The notes: a model not told the origin generated them from the sequence alone. 64,000 nt of DNA from Ruegeria sp. 6PALISEP08 (GCF_001238295.1 NZ_LGXZ01000002.1:411068-475067); one strand, 5' to 3'. Shown: positions 25,829 to 35,595, numbered from the stretch's first letter. Translations and numbers: made by a program.

Positions 25829-28336
25829 TCAACCGTCCTTGCGGATGACCTCGTTTTTCGGATCGTAGGGGCTGTCGCAGGTGACAACAGCGTCCCACAG
25901 CTTATCCAGCATCTTGACCTTCAGCTTGGTGCCTTCGACGGCCATTTCAGGCTTCACATAGCCCATGCCGATGGACTTCTCGAAGGCCACCGAATACCCA
26001 CCCGAGGTCAGACGGCCAACGCGCTCACCTTCTGGGGTATACAGCACCTCACGGCCCCACGGGTCGGCATCCTCCGGTCCGTCGATCAGCAGGGTGCAGC
26101 ATTTCACGCGCACGCCAGTCTCTTCCAGCTTGGCCTTGCCATAGAAGTCCTTGGAAAGATCGACAAAACGCGGCAGGTCGGCTTCCAGCGGGGTCGCGTC
26201 GCGGCCCAGCTCAGTGCCAAATGCGCGATAGGATTTCTCCTGACGCAGCCAGTTCTGGGCGCGGGCACCAACCAGCTTCATGCCATGCTTCTCACCGGCT
26301 TTTTCCAGCAGGTCGAACAGGTAGTTCTGCATCTCGATCGGATGGTGCAGTTCCCAGCCCAGCTCACCGGTATAGGCCACGCGGATCGCGTTGACCGGGC
26401 ACATGCCCAGTTCGATCTGACGGGCCGACAGCCATGGGAAGCGCTTGTTGGACAATGCGGTTTCCGGGTCGGCGTCCTTGATGACCTCTTTCAGAACGTC
26501 ACGCGACTTGGGTCCGGCGATGGCGAAGACGCCCCACTGAGTGGTCACATCCTGGATCTCGATGTAACCGAACTCCTCCATCTTGTCCTCGGCCGCCTTT
26601 CGCAGGAAGTCGGCGTCATACTCAGTCCATGCCCCGGCAGAGACGATGTAGTAGTTGTTCTCGCCGTTGCGGACGATGGTGTATTCAGTGCGGGTGGTGC
26701 CGTGCGAAGTCAGCGCGTAGGTCAGGTTGATACGACCGACCTTGGGCAGCTTGTTGCAGGTGAACCAATCCAGGAACTGGGTCGCACCGGGGCCTTTGAC
26801 GACATGCTTGGTGAAGGCCGACGCGTCGATCAGGCCAACGCCTTCTCGGATCGCCTTGGCTTCGTCAACGGCATGCTGCCACCAGCCACCGCGGCGGAAC
26901 GAGCGGGCGTCATGGTCGAAGTTTTCGGGTGCATCCAACGGACCAAAATAGTTCGGGCGCTCCCATCCATTGACCCAGCCAAACTGTGCGCCACGCGCTT
27001 TCTGACGATCGTACGCCGGAACAGTCCGCAACGGGCGGCAGGCCGCACGCTCTTCGTCGGGGTGGTGCAGAATGTAGACGTGCTCATAGCATTCTTCATT
27101 CTTGCGTGCCGCGAACTCGGTGGTCATCCAGTTGCTGCTGTAGCGTTTGGGGTCCAGCGAGGCCATGTCGATCTCGGCTTCGCCATCGACCATCATCTGT
27201 GCCAGATAATAGCCGGTGCCGCCCGCAGCGGTGATGCCGAACGAGAAACCTTCGGCCAGCCACATGTTGCGCAGGCCCGGAGCCGGGCCAACCAGCGGGT
27301 TGCCGTCGGGGGTGTAGCAGATCGGGCCGTTGAAATCGTCTTTCAGACCGGATTCGGCGCAGGACGGCACGCGTTCGGCCATCGCCATGTACTGATCGGC
27401 GATGCGGTCGAGGTCCAGCGGGAACAGGTCGGCACGGAAGCTGTCCGGCACGCCATGTTCGAACTGCGCAGGCGCGCCATGTTCATAGATGCCCAGAATC
27501 CAGCCGCCGCGCTCTTCACGCGCGTAGGATTCGTTGTCAGCATCGCGCACAACGGGGTGTTCGGGGTTACCAGCTTCACGCCATTTGACCAGCTCGGGGT
27601 CTTTGTCCATGACGATGAACGTATGCTCAACCGGGATCGCGGGCATTTTGATGCCCAGCATTTTGGCCGTACGCTGCGCATGGTTTCCGGAAGCGGTCAC
27701 AACATGCTCGGCAGTGATCACGACCTGCTCATCGGACGGAACGAGGTTGCCGCCCTTTTCGACCATCTTGGTGCAGGTGACTTCCCAATGAGTACCGTTC
27801 CAATGGAACGCATCGGCCTGCATTTTCCGCACGATGTCCACTCCACGCTGACGGGCACCCTTTGCCATCGCCTGCGTCACATCGGCGGGATTAATGTAAC
27901 CATCCTCGGTATGATAGATCGCACCTTTCAGATCAGAGGTCTCGATCAGCGGCCAGCGTTCCTTGATCTGACCCGGGGTCAACCATTCGTATTTGACATC
28001 ACAGGTCTCGGCCGTGGAGGCATAGAGCATGTATTCGTCCATGCGGTCCTGCGTCTGCGCCATGCGCAGGTTACCAACAACAGCAAAGCCCGCATTCAGT
28101 CCGGTTTCTTCTTCCAGTGTCTTGTAGAAGTCGACCGAATACTTGTGAATATGAGTTGTCGCATAGGACATGTTGAACAGTGGCAGCAAACCAGCAGCAT
28201 GCCAGGTCGAGCCCGACGTCAGCTCGTCCCGTTCGATCAACATCACATCGTCCCAGCCTGCTTTGGCCAGATGATAGGCAATCGAGGTCCCAACGGCGCC
28301 ACCGCCAACGACCAATGCTTTGACTTGGGTTTTCAT
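25829..28336 (-). CDS. FAD-dependent oxidoreductase fused to GcvT aminomethyltransferase domain (sarcosine/dimethylglycine dehydrogenase type)
   Basis: Large demethylating flavoenzyme of 835 residues. Order: N-terminal DAO domain with VVGGGAVGTSIAYHLAKAG (about 8-26) and the flavin-linkage region GSTWHAAGLLPLF, an FAO_M linker near 390-440, then GCV_T (about 440-720, with LIDASAFTKHVVKGPGA and GELGWELHHP) and GCV_T_C at the end. Such enzymes oxidise N-methyl groups of dimethylglycine, sarcosine or related compounds and hand the C1 unit to tetrahydrofolate. The start at 28336 is preceded by GGGGAG; the frame continues to 28381 without need. No other C1 gene is adjacent. Confidence 0.9.
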   Translation of the reverse strand: MKTQVKALVVGGGAVGTSIAYHLAKAGWDDVMLIERDELTSGSTWHAAGLLPLFNMSYATTHIHKYSVDFYKTLEEETGLNAGFAVVGNLRMAQTQDRMDEYMLYASTAETCDVKYEWLTPGQIKERWPLIETSDLKGAIYHTEDGYINPADVTQAMAKGARQRGVDIVRKMQADAFHWNGTHWEVTCTKMVEKGGNLVPSDEQVVITAEHVVTASGNHAQRTAKMLGIKMPAIPVEHTFIVMDKDPELVKWREAGNPEHPVVRDADNESYAREERGGWILGIYEHGAPAQFEHGVPDSFRADLFPLDLDRIADQYMAMAERVPSCAESGLKDDFNGPICYTPDGNPLVGPAPGLRNMWLAEGFSFGITAAGGTGYYLAQMMVDGEAEIDMASLDPKRYSSNWMTTEFAARKNEECYEHVYILHHPDEERAACRPLRTVPAYDRQKARGAQFGWVNGWERPNYFGPLDAPENFDHDARSFRRGGWWQHAVDEAKAIREGVGLIDASAFTKHVVKGPGATQFLDWFTCNKLPKVGRINLTYALTSHGTTRTEYTIVRNGENNYYIVSAGAWTEYDADFLRKAAEDKMEEFGYIEIQDVTTQWGVFAIAGPKSRDVLKEVIKDADPETALSNKRFPWLSARQIELGMCPVNAIRVAYTGELGWELHHPIEMQNYLFDLLEKAGEKHGMKLVGARAQNWLRQEKSYRAFGTELGRDATPLEADLPRFVDLSKDFYGKAKLEETGVRVKCCTLLIDGPEDADPWGREVLYTPEGERVGRLTSGGYSVAFEKSIGMGYVKPEMAVEGTKLKVKMLDKLWDAVVTCDSPYDPKNEVIRKDG

Positions 28337-28478
28337 AACCGGGCGTCTCCCCTTGAATTCAGCTGACACCATATGGCGCACTTAGGGGGCAACGCGCGAC
28401 ATTCATCCGACCAGTGATAGGAAAAAAACGACCCGAACATCGAATGCAGGTCGCAGATCACCTATCTGGCCGCTTGGT

Positions 28479-28757
28479 TCACCCGCTAGAGCTGCAGCGT
28501 TTGCTGGTCCCGACTGTAACGCAGACCAGTTTGCCGCCCTCGCCTGAGGGTTTTTGCGCCGCTGGTTCCTGTGGTTGGGAAACTTGGGATTCTGCTTCAG
28601 CAAGGGTGTCCGTAAACCCGGCGCGCGCCGACACAGAAGCCAAATAATCTTTCATATTCAGACCGTTTTCCGATGCCTGGGCTTGTTGATAATAGTCAAG
28701 CCCTGCAACCGCCAATCCGCAGATTGTAACAAGGCCTGCCAAATATTTCGCGCTCAT
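28479..28757 (-). CDS. Small predicted exported protein, unknown function
   Basis: Starting at 28757 (AGGTGG upstream) the product has 92 residues with a hydrophobic N-terminus (KYLAGLVTICGLAVAGL), an acidic/glutamine-rich middle and a C-terminal VCVTVGTSKRCSSSG containing two cysteines. I recognise no family. It may be a periplasmic or membrane-anchored peptide. The longer frame from 28820 adds an unlikely leader. Confidence 0.5.
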   Translation of the reverse strand: MSAKYLAGLVTICGLAVAGLDYYQQAQASENGLNMKDYLASVSARAGFTDTLAEAESQVSQPQEPAAQKPSGEGGKLVCVTVGTSKRCSSSG

Positions 28758-28843
28758 GTCGACCACCTGTCTGTATTCGGCTGTAAGAATCCAGAACAAG
28801 TGGACGTTTTGAGGGCACAAAACCGACCAGATCGCGAAATCCG

Positions 28844-30253
28844 CTAGGGGCGATCAGACAAAATCTTGCCGGGGTTCATGATGTTGTCGGGGTCCAGCGC
28901 GGCCTTGATTGCGGCCATATACCGGGTGGCAGGCCCCAGTTCTTTTTCAAGATAAGGCCGTTTGCCTTGCCCGATACCATGTTCCCCGGTGCAGGTGCCT
29001 TCCATCGAGATCGCAAGATCGTTCAGCCAGCCGACAAAGGCGTCAGCCTTGGCAACTTCATCGGCGCTTTCCATGTCGATCAGCAGCAGCGTGTGGAAAT
29101 TGCCGTCTCCTACATGCCCCACGATGGGGGCCAGAAGACCGAGGTCGTCGGCCTTTTTCTGAGCCTGCGTCACACATTCGGCCAGACGCGAGATCGGCAC
29201 ACAGACGTCCGTGGAGATACCCCGCGCGCCGGGGCGCAGTTGCAGGCAGGCCCAATACATGTCATGCCGCGCCTGCCACAGCTTGTTTCGGTCCTCGGTG
29301 GTCGAAGTCGCGGCAAAATCGGTACCGCCGAATTCTTCAGCGATCTGACCAAAGGTCTCGGCTTGTTCCACGGCACCGCCTTCAGAGCCATGGAACTCCA
29401 ACAACAACAACGGCGTTTCCGGCAGGTTCAGCCCGGAATAGGCGTTGGCCGCCTGAACCGACATTTCATCCAGCAACTCAATTCGGGCGACAGGAATGCC
29501 ATACTGTATAGTCATCATCACTGCGCGGCAGGCCGCATCCACAGTTGGAAACGAGCATCGGGCCGAGCTAATCGCTTCGGGGATGCCTTGCAGACACAGG
29601 GTCAGTTCGGTGATGATCCCCAGCGTTCCTTCGGCCCCGATCAGAAGGCGGGCCAGATCATACCCAGCCGAGGATTTCTTGGCCCTTTGCCCTGTACGGA
29701 TGATCTGGCCATCTGGCATGACCGCCTCGAGGCTGAGGACATTGTCCTTCATCGTCCCATACCGCACTGCATTGGTGCCCGAGGCGCGCGTGGCAGCCAT
29801 ACCGCCAAGCGAGGCATTGGCCCCGGGATCAATCGGAAAGAACAGGCCTTGATCTCGCAAATGGGTGTTCAGCGCCTCGCGGGTCACGCCAGGCTGCACG
29901 ACACAATCCAGATCTTCGGCATGAACCGCCAGCACCTTGTCCATTTGCATCAGATCGACCGAGATGCCACCAGCCGGCGCGTTCACATGCCCTTCCAGCG
30001 ACGTTCCAGTTCCAAACGGGATCACCGGCACCCCATGCGCGGCACAGGTTTTGACGATGTCCGAAACCTCTTGCGTCGTGTGCGGGAAAACTACGGCGTC
30101 CGGGCTTTGGTTTTCGATCCATGTTGTGGTGTGGCCGTGCTGTTCCCGGATCGCGGCGCCTGTTTGCAGCCTGTCGCCGAAACGTTGTTTGAGAATGCTG
30201 ATCGCGGTTTCTATGCCTGTTTCATTTCTAGGCAAGGCCGTAGCTTGTACCAT
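28844..30253 (-). CDS. FAD-linked oxidase, D-lactate/glycolate dehydrogenase family
   Basis: Flavoprotein of 469 residues (from 30253) that oxidises a 2-hydroxy acid, passing electrons to a quinone or cytochrome. It contains the VAO-type FAD-binding segment VIPFGTGTSLEGHVNAPAGGISVDL, GANASLGGMAATRASGTNAVRYG, and the C-terminal FAD-oxidase_C motifs VGHVGDGNFH and GEHGIGQGKR. GGAGG sits 6 nt before the ATG at 30253; the upstream in-frame extension would run through the terminator hairpin of the preceding gene. Exact substrate (D-lactate, glycolate, D-2-hydroxyglutarate) is not decided by sequence. Confidence 0.9.
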   Translation of the reverse strand: MVQATALPRNETGIETAISILKQRFGDRLQTGAAIREQHGHTTTWIENQSPDAVVFPHTTQEVSDIVKTCAAHGVPVIPFGTGTSLEGHVNAPAGGISVDLMQMDKVLAVHAEDLDCVVQPGVTREALNTHLRDQGLFFPIDPGANASLGGMAATRASGTNAVRYGTMKDNVLSLEAVMPDGQIIRTGQRAKKSSAGYDLARLLIGAEGTLGIITELTLCLQGIPEAISSARCSFPTVDAACRAVMMTIQYGIPVARIELLDEMSVQAANAYSGLNLPETPLLLLEFHGSEGGAVEQAETFGQIAEEFGGTDFAATSTTEDRNKLWQARHDMYWACLQLRPGARGISTDVCVPISRLAECVTQAQKKADDLGLLAPIVGHVGDGNFHTLLLIDMESADEVAKADAFVGWLNDLAISMEGTCTGEHGIGQGKRPYLEKELGPATRYMAAIKAALDPDNIMNPGKILSDRP

Positions 30254-30277
30254 TGTCATCCTCCGCTGCCCAAAACA

Positions 30278-30314
30278 CTGCGGGCCTTTCAACCTATGAC
30301 TAAAAGGCCCGCAG
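30278..30314 (-). terminator. Terminator of the gamma-glutamyltransferase gene
   Basis: A 12-bp perfect stem (CTGCGGGCCTTT / AAAGGCCCGCAG) with a 13-nt loop lies between the gamma-glutamyltransferase stop and the following oxidase start on the minus strand. Confidence 0.75.
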
Positions 30315-30345
30315 AGTGTGGGCAATCCCCACAAATACCGAGGGC

Positions 30346-32133
30346 TTATTCGCCCAGCGCAATCCCTTCGCGACGCGGGTCGGCGCCCCCGCTCAGCACG
30401 TCACCGATTTCGATGGCATGCAGGCCCGATGTCAGATCGCGCGGATTAACCTCAAAGCCCTGCAAAACCAGCGCATCCGTGTACCCTTCGGCGGCGCTAC
30501 CAGCCTCGACATCATAAGTCCCGAAACGATTGACCAGATGCGGCAAGGACAGCGCTTGCTGTACGTCCATATCCCAATCAGCCCAGGCGATGATCGATTT
30601 CGCGACATAGCCAATGATACGGCTGCCGCCCGGCGAGCCGATGGCCAGAACCGGCGCGCCGTCCTGCATCACTATGGTTGGGCTCATGGAAGAACGCGGA
30701 CGTTTTCCGGGTTCCAACCGGTTGGCAATCGGCACTCCGTCGCTATGGGTTTTGAACGAGAAGTCCGTCAGTTCGTTGTTCAACAGAAACCCGTTCGTCA
30801 TCAGACGCGATCCAAAGCCGTTTTCTATGGTCGTCGTCATCGACAACACGTTGCCGTAGCCGTCCACGATTGAGATATGCGAGGTCGAGGGTAATTCGAG
30901 CGATACGTCGTCTGCCCAGTTCAGCGCATGGTCGAATTCAGGCTGCCCCGGAGCGATTTCGGCCAACGCACCTTCGGTTTCCAACAAAGCCGCACGCTGC
31001 GCAAGATAGTCCGGATCAACCAACCCCTTTGTGGGCATGGGAACAAAATCACTGTCGGCCATGTAACGACCACGATCTGCAAAGGCGAGGCGAGAGGCGT
31101 CTCCGATCAACCGCCAGGCTTCTGCGCTTTCGGGACCCATCGCTGCCAGATCATAGCTGTTCAGCATCCCCAAAATCTGCCCCACAGTCAGCGCACCGGA
31201 CGATGGCGGCCCCATTCCGCAAACCTCATACGCGCTGTATTCGGCACAAACCGGTTCACGTTCGCTCACTTGATACAGCGCCAAGTCAATGCCGGACAGA
31301 ACACCGGGATTGCCCGGAGCGTTCTGCACCGTGCGGACAATATCGGCAGCGATCTCACCGCCATAAAATCCTGCGGCCCCGTCACTGGCCAGCACACGCA
31401 AGGTATCGGCATAGGCCGAATTCATCAGGCGCTGCCCTTGCTGCAAAGGTTCTCCACCCGGCAGAAAATACGCAGCCGTTTCGGGAAAGCGCGACAGGCG
31501 CTCGGCATCGTTTTCAACAAGGCTGGCCAAGCGCGGCGAGACCAGAAAGCCCTCATCTGCCAGACGGATTCCATCAGCGAACAAGCTGGGCCAGGGAGAG
31601 CGTCCCCAGCGACGATGGGCCTCTTCCAGCAAAGCAGGCGTGCCCGGAGTTCCCACCGACAATCCTCCAACGACCGCATCAAAGAATTTCAGCGGCTCAC
31701 CGTTTTCGTCGTGAAACATTATTGGTGTGGCCGCCTGTGGTGCGGTTTCGCGCCCGTCCAACGTTGTCATCTGCCCAGTTGCTGCGTCGTACCAGACCAA
31801 AAACGCGCCACCACCCAGACCCGAGGATTGCGGCTCGACCAAACCCAGTACAACCTGTACGGCTACCATCGCATCCGCAGCGGACCCGCCTGCGCGCAAT
31901 ACTTTGGCCCCGGCTTCAACCGCCAATGGGTTGGCGGCGGCCACCATCCAGTTCTCAGATGTAACCGGAACACCGTCCAGCTTGGCCTCAAGCGCTGCGA
32001 TGACTTCGTCTGTCAGGGCCTGCACCTGCCCTTCCGAGGCAGTTTCGGGTGCAACGGCATCAGCAGCCTCCTTAGCAAGGACCGGCGTCGAAAACGCAAC
32101 TGCCGAAAGTAATAAAGCGGAAACACATCTCAT
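30346..32133 (-). CDS. ggt: Gamma-glutamyltransferase (glutathione hydrolase)
   Basis: Periplasmic Ntn-type enzyme that cleaves gamma-glutamyl bonds of glutathione and related peptides. From 32133 the product has 595 residues with a Sec signal (RCVSALLLSAVAFSTPVLA, cleavage after VLA) and GGAGG upstream of the ATG. The autoprocessing site is the Thr in PSTSHISIVDGYGNVLSMTTTIENGFGS; other family motifs are GLGGGAFLVWYD with LDGRETAP (substrate arginine) and MSPTIV-x-GSPGGSRII. Precursor should split into large and small subunits. It may supply glutamate and cysteinyl-glycine from external peptides. Confidence 0.93.
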   Translation of the reverse strand: MRCVSALLLSAVAFSTPVLAKEAADAVAPETASEGQVQALTDEVIAALEAKLDGVPVTSENWMVAAANPLAVEAGAKVLRAGGSAADAMVAVQVVLGLVEPQSSGLGGGAFLVWYDAATGQMTTLDGRETAPQAATPIMFHDENGEPLKFFDAVVGGLSVGTPGTPALLEEAHRRWGRSPWPSLFADGIRLADEGFLVSPRLASLVENDAERLSRFPETAAYFLPGGEPLQQGQRLMNSAYADTLRVLASDGAAGFYGGEIAADIVRTVQNAPGNPGVLSGIDLALYQVSEREPVCAEYSAYEVCGMGPPSSGALTVGQILGMLNSYDLAAMGPESAEAWRLIGDASRLAFADRGRYMADSDFVPMPTKGLVDPDYLAQRAALLETEGALAEIAPGQPEFDHALNWADDVSLELPSTSHISIVDGYGNVLSMTTTIENGFGSRLMTNGFLLNNELTDFSFKTHSDGVPIANRLEPGKRPRSSMSPTIVMQDGAPVLAIGSPGGSRIIGYVAKSIIAWADWDMDVQQALSLPHLVNRFGTYDVEAGSAAEGYTDALVLQGFEVNPRDLTSGLHAIEIGDVLSGGADPRREGIALGE

Positions 32134-32244
32134 CTGATCAAATCCTCCAATACTTCGTTTTGTTTCAAACCTGTAAGCAATGACCGCGCACTGCAACGGT
32201 TCGCCGTTTAGGCGTGACTTCACAGCAAGGTTTCGCCACGACAC

Positions 32245-32628
32245 CTATTGTCCAAATTCATCCCGATCTCGGTCAAACCGATTCATCCCCTTGAATTCGG
32301 GCAACCAGCCTTCGCGCCACGAGACCCAGCATTCGTATGTAGGCGTCAATTGGTTGGGCACGTCGAGGCATCCCAGATGCACCTCGACCTCAGAACCACT
32401 ACACGCAAAAACCGCAGAACCGCAGGTCGGGCAGAAGAACCGATCCGCAAAGCCCTGCGACGGGCCTGAAATTTCGACGGCATCGCTGGGAAAAATCGCT
32501 GCGGCGTAGAACAAAGCCCCATGATGCTTGCGGCAGTCAATGCAGTGACACACCCCGACCCGAAGCGGACAGCCCGAAGCCATGATGCGCAAACGTCCGC
32601 AACGGCATCCCCCTTCAAACAGGTCCAT
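32245..32628 (-). CDS. GFA-family (glutathione-dependent formaldehyde-activating enzyme-like) protein
   Basis: Small zinc protein of 127 residues with the family cysteine pattern: GGCRCGRL, CHCIDCRKHHGA, FFCPTCGSAVF. It probably has the Mss4-like fold. Only some members are true formaldehyde-glutathione condensing enzymes, so the activity is not assigned. It sits between the dehydrogenase gene and gamma-glutamyltransferase on the same strand, separated by short gaps. Confidence 0.85.
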   Translation of the reverse strand: MDLFEGGCRCGRLRIMASGCPLRVGVCHCIDCRKHHGALFYAAAIFPSDAVEISGPSQGFADRFFCPTCGSAVFACSGSEVEVHLGCLDVPNQLTPTYECWVSWREGWLPEFKGMNRFDRDRDEFGQ

Positions 32629-32648
32629 TCAGGCTCCTTTCCAGCGGC

Positions 32649-33635
32649 TTAGAGCATAGAGGGCACAACCTGATCTGGCGGACGGTGGCCGTCTTCGAAG
32701 GTCTTGATGTTGATGATGACCTTCTCGCCCATTTCGATCCGCCCCTCCAGCGTGGCCGACCCCATATGCGGCAACAACACGACGTTGGGCAGCTGCCGCA
32801 ACCGCGGGTTCACGTCGGTGCCCTGTTCGTAAACGTCCAGCCCTGCGCCCGCGATTTCGCCCGCTCGAATCATCCGGGTCAGGGCATTTTCGTCGACAAC
32901 TTCACCGCGCGAAGTATTCACGATCACGGCTGACGGCTTCATAAGCTTCAAACGACGCGCATTCATCAGGTGGAAGGTCGACGGCGTTGAAGGGCAATTG
33001 ACCGAAATCACATCCATTCGAGCGACCATCTGATCAAGGCTTTCCCAATAGGTTGCCTCCAGTTCTTGTTCAGTCTCGGGGCGCAGCCTGCGGCGATTAT
33101 GGTAATGAACCTGCATTCCAAATGCGCTGGCACGCCGCGCAACGGCCTGCCCGATCCGACCCATCCCTAGAATACCCAGACGGCGACCACCGATCCGACC
33201 ACCCAGAAAGGCGGTTGGGGCCCAGCCGGACCAATCACCCTGCTGCATCACGCTCAGCCCTTCAGGAATGCGTCGCGTGACGGCCAGGATCAGGGCCATT
33301 GTCATATCGGCAGTGTCATCTGTCAGCACGCCGGGCGTGTTCGACACCAGAATGCCGCGCTGTCGCGCTGTAGACACATCGATATTGTCGACACCCGCCC
33401 CGTAATTGGCAATCAGCTTCAGGTTTTCTCCCGCTTGACCCAAAAGGCCGCCATCAATCGCATCCGTCACCGTGGGCACCAGAACATCGGCTTCCTGTAT
33501 CGCGGCCACTAGCTCATCTCTTGTCATCGGCGTGTCGTCATCGCGCAGGCGCACATCAAACAACTCGCTCAACCGGGTTTCAACTGCTTCGGGCAACCGT
33601 CGCGTAACGACAACACTCAGACGTTCTCTTGGCAC
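32649..33635 (-). CDS. D-glycerate/hydroxypyruvate dehydrogenase (D-2-hydroxyacid dehydrogenase family)
   Basis: NAD(P)-dependent reductase of 328 residues interconverting hydroxypyruvate or glyoxylate and D-glycerate or glycolate. It shows the NAD loop GILGMGRIGQAVARRA, the catalytic arginine in VNTSRGEVVDE, glutamate in AGLDVYEQ and histidine in LPHMGSAT. I place the start at the GTG at 33635, which has GGGAGGG five bases upstream and gives the usual family N-terminus; the ATG at 33758 would add 41 unlikely residues overlapping the divergent gene region. Confidence 0.88.
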   Translation of the reverse strand: MPRERLSVVVTRRLPEAVETRLSELFDVRLRDDDTPMTRDELVAAIQEADVLVPTVTDAIDGGLLGQAGENLKLIANYGAGVDNIDVSTARQRGILVSNTPGVLTDDTADMTMALILAVTRRIPEGLSVMQQGDWSGWAPTAFLGGRIGGRRLGILGMGRIGQAVARRASAFGMQVHYHNRRRLRPETEQELEATYWESLDQMVARMDVISVNCPSTPSTFHLMNARRLKLMKPSAVIVNTSRGEVVDENALTRMIRAGEIAGAGLDVYEQGTDVNPRLRQLPNVVLLPHMGSATLEGRIEMGEKVIINIKTFEDGHRPPDQVVPSML

Positions 33636-33773
33636 CTCGGCCCTCCCACTGCTTTGCAAACAGACGCGCGCCATGGCATCGTGGCGCAGGATAAGGCGGG
33701 GCACAAGAACCCCATTGGCATTGAGTCGACCTTTTTTCATAATCGGATCAACGGGCATAAGAGCGGGCAGTCA

Positions 33774-34295
33774 GTGAGTGGTATTCGACCGGTAAAAAGC
33801 CGATGTCTGGCGGCGATATCCGCATTTCTGGTCATGTTCGGTTCCTGGGCCGCACATGCCGAGGATCAACGTGGATCTGTCACCAACCTGCCCCTGCCGC
33901 GCTATGTGTCCATGAAAGCAGCAGAAGGGAACGTGCGGCGCGGGCCTTCGCTGAGCCATCGAATCGATTGGGTGTTCAAACGGCGCGGCATGCCGCTGCA
34001 AGTGACGGCGGAATATGGCAACTGGCGCAAAGTTCAGGACCGCGACGGTGCCGGTGGCTGGGTGCACTATGCCTTGTTGTCAGGTGTGCGCACGGTGCTG
34101 ATCGAATCCGACATGCTGCCCGTCTATGCCCGCCCCGATTCCAATTCACCGGCGAATGCGCATTTCGAGACCGGCGTCGTGGCCCGCCTTGGCACGTGTT
34201 CGCTGGACTGGTGTCGTATCACGGCGGGCGGCTATCGGGGCTGGACGCTGAAGTCGAATCTGTGGGGCGTCGATCCGGCCGAAATCCGCGAATAA
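33774..34295 (+). CDS. Exported protein with bacterial SH3-type domains
   Basis: A 173-residue protein (GTG start at 33774) with a signal-like hydrophobic segment LAAISAFLVMFGSWAAHA and two SH3-like repeats: SMKAAEGNVRRGPSLSHRIDWVF with GNWRKVQDRDGAGGWVH, and VYARPDSNSPANAHF with DWCRITAGGYRGW. Such domains bind peptidoglycan or periplasmic proteins. Divergent from the D-glycerate dehydrogenase. Start is weakly supported by the ribosome site; a longer frame overlaps the divergent gene. Confidence 0.78.
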   Translation: MSGIRPVKSRCLAAISAFLVMFGSWAAHAEDQRGSVTNLPLPRYVSMKAAEGNVRRGPSLSHRIDWVFKRRGMPLQVTAEYGNWRKVQDRDGAGGWVHYALLSGVRTVLIESDMLPVYARPDSNSPANAHFETGVVARLGTCSLDWCRITAGGYRGWTLKSNLWGVDPAEIRE

Positions 34296-34386
34296 AGCCT
34301 TGACCTTGCTGGTCTGGCAACCGGCAATACCCCCATTGAGTTTCCTGCCGGTTTGTTGTGATACTCCGAAAAAATCGGAGGTTTTC

Positions 34387-35376
34387 ATGCGCGCAGTCAC
34401 CTATTCCGCTTTCGGAGACGCAGCCGATGTCTTGCGCCTGCAAGATCTCCCTCCGGTTCCTCCGGGTCCAGGCGAAGTTACCGTCGAGCTGGCATTTTCA
34501 GGCGTCAACCCATCGGACATCAAAGCCCGCGCGGGAACCCGTCCGGGCGTGACGGAGCCTCCTTTCCCTGTGATCATCCCCCACAGCGACGGGTCAGGTG
34601 TTATTTCGGCTGTCGGGGACGGTGTTCCCACCTCACGGATCGGTCAACGTGTTTGGATCTGGAACGGGCAATGGCAGCGCGCCTTTGGCACAGCCGCCAG
34701 CCACATTACCTTACCCAGTACTCAGGCTGTTGAGCTGCCGGATGCTGTTTCGCTTGAGACAGGCGCGATTCTGGGTATCCCCGGCCTGACGGCATGCCAT
34801 GCCGTCTTCTCGGGCGGAACACCCAAAGACCAAACGATTCTGATTCACGGCGGCGCAGGTACGGTCGGTTATCTAGCGGTTCAGCTTGCAAAATGGGCCG
34901 GCGCGCGCGTTATCACAACTGCGAGCCCCCGAAACTTTGATAGGGTCAATATAGCCGGAGCAGATGTGGTGCTGGACTATGCCAGCGAGGCTCTTGCAGA
35001 CGAGATTCTGGAGGCGAATGGCGGGCAGACACTCAGCCGAATCGTTGATGTCGAGTTTGGACAAAATATCGAAACGAACACCGCTGTGATCGCCGAGAAC
35101 GGACGTATCAATACCTATGGCTCTGCCCAAAACATGGCACCTGTCTTTCCGTTCGGATCGATGATGTTCAAAGCCGTTACGCTTGAGACAATCCTGATCT
35201 ATCTATTGCCACCGGAAATGCGCACTGCTGCCGTGAAAACCCTTCATCAGGCGTTGACGGACGGCGCTTTGATCTGCCCGCTTCAAAAGGTATTTTCACT
35301 GGCAGACTGCGCCGCTGCACACGAAATGGTACAGGCCGGAAACCGCGCCGGAGCCGTGCTGATCGATACCAAATAA
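34387..35376 (+). CDS. Zinc-free quinone oxidoreductase (MDR superfamily, NADPH:quinone reductase-like)
   Basis: A 329-residue medium-chain dehydrogenase/reductase. It begins with MRAVTYSAFGDAADVL, has the GroES-like segment with GVNPSDIKARAG and VIPHSDGSGVI, and the NADPH Rossmann segment LIHGGAGTVGYLAVQLAKWAGARVI. Zinc ligands of alcohol dehydrogenases are absent. The ATG at 34387 has GGAGG upstream. It precedes tRNA-Gln and is the last gene of the conserved left part. Confidence 0.88.
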   Translation: MRAVTYSAFGDAADVLRLQDLPPVPPGPGEVTVELAFSGVNPSDIKARAGTRPGVTEPPFPVIIPHSDGSGVISAVGDGVPTSRIGQRVWIWNGQWQRAFGTAASHITLPSTQAVELPDAVSLETGAILGIPGLTACHAVFSGGTPKDQTILIHGGAGTVGYLAVQLAKWAGARVITTASPRNFDRVNIAGADVVLDYASEALADEILEANGGQTLSRIVDVEFGQNIETNTAVIAENGRINTYGSAQNMAPVFPFGSMMFKAVTLETILIYLLPPEMRTAAVKTLHQALTDGALICPLQKVFSLADCAAAHEMVQAGNRAGAVLIDTK

Positions 35377-35466
35377 TGGTCAGAAAAAATTTTCGTATCG
35401 CGGTCTCATTTTTTGCAAATAGCTCTTGAACCCCGCCGACAACAATCGTAGACAGCCGCTCACCGT

Positions 35467-35541
35467 TGGGGTGTAGCCAAGTGGTAAGGCAGCGGTTTTT
35501 GGTACCGTGTATCGTAGGTTCGAATCCTACCACCCCAGCCA
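35467..35541 (+). tRNA. tRNA-Gln (TTG anticodon), integration target
   Basis: Complete cloverleaf: acceptor stem TGGGGTG with CACCCCA, D-arm GCC/GGC, anticodon arm GCGGT-TTTTGGT-ACCGT with anticodon TTG, T-arm GTAGG-TTCGAAT-CCTAC, discriminator G and encoded CCA. The last 15 bases are repeated at 52296-52310, marking the insertion site of the downstream element. Because the element side repeats the same bases, the tRNA remains intact. Confidence 0.96.
35527..35541 (+). repeat. attL core (15-bp tRNA-Gln 3' end)
   Basis: CTACCACCCCAGCCA, the last 15 bases of tRNA-Gln, matches 52296-52310 exactly and in the same orientation. The bases outside the core differ on both sides. Confidence 0.85.
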
Positions 35542-35595
35542 TATAAACCACTTAAAATATTGATTATAAACATAACTTTTGTTAGTTTATTTTTG

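Noticed and set aside
26285..28366. Very long open frame opposite the GcvT-type oxidase
   Set aside because: Antisense shadow; the minus-strand protein has all expected domains and a good ribosome site.
28844..30334. Longer N-terminus of the FAD-linked oxidase
   Set aside because: The extra residues would be encoded by the terminator hairpin at 30278-30314; the ATG at 30253 has a GGAGG site.
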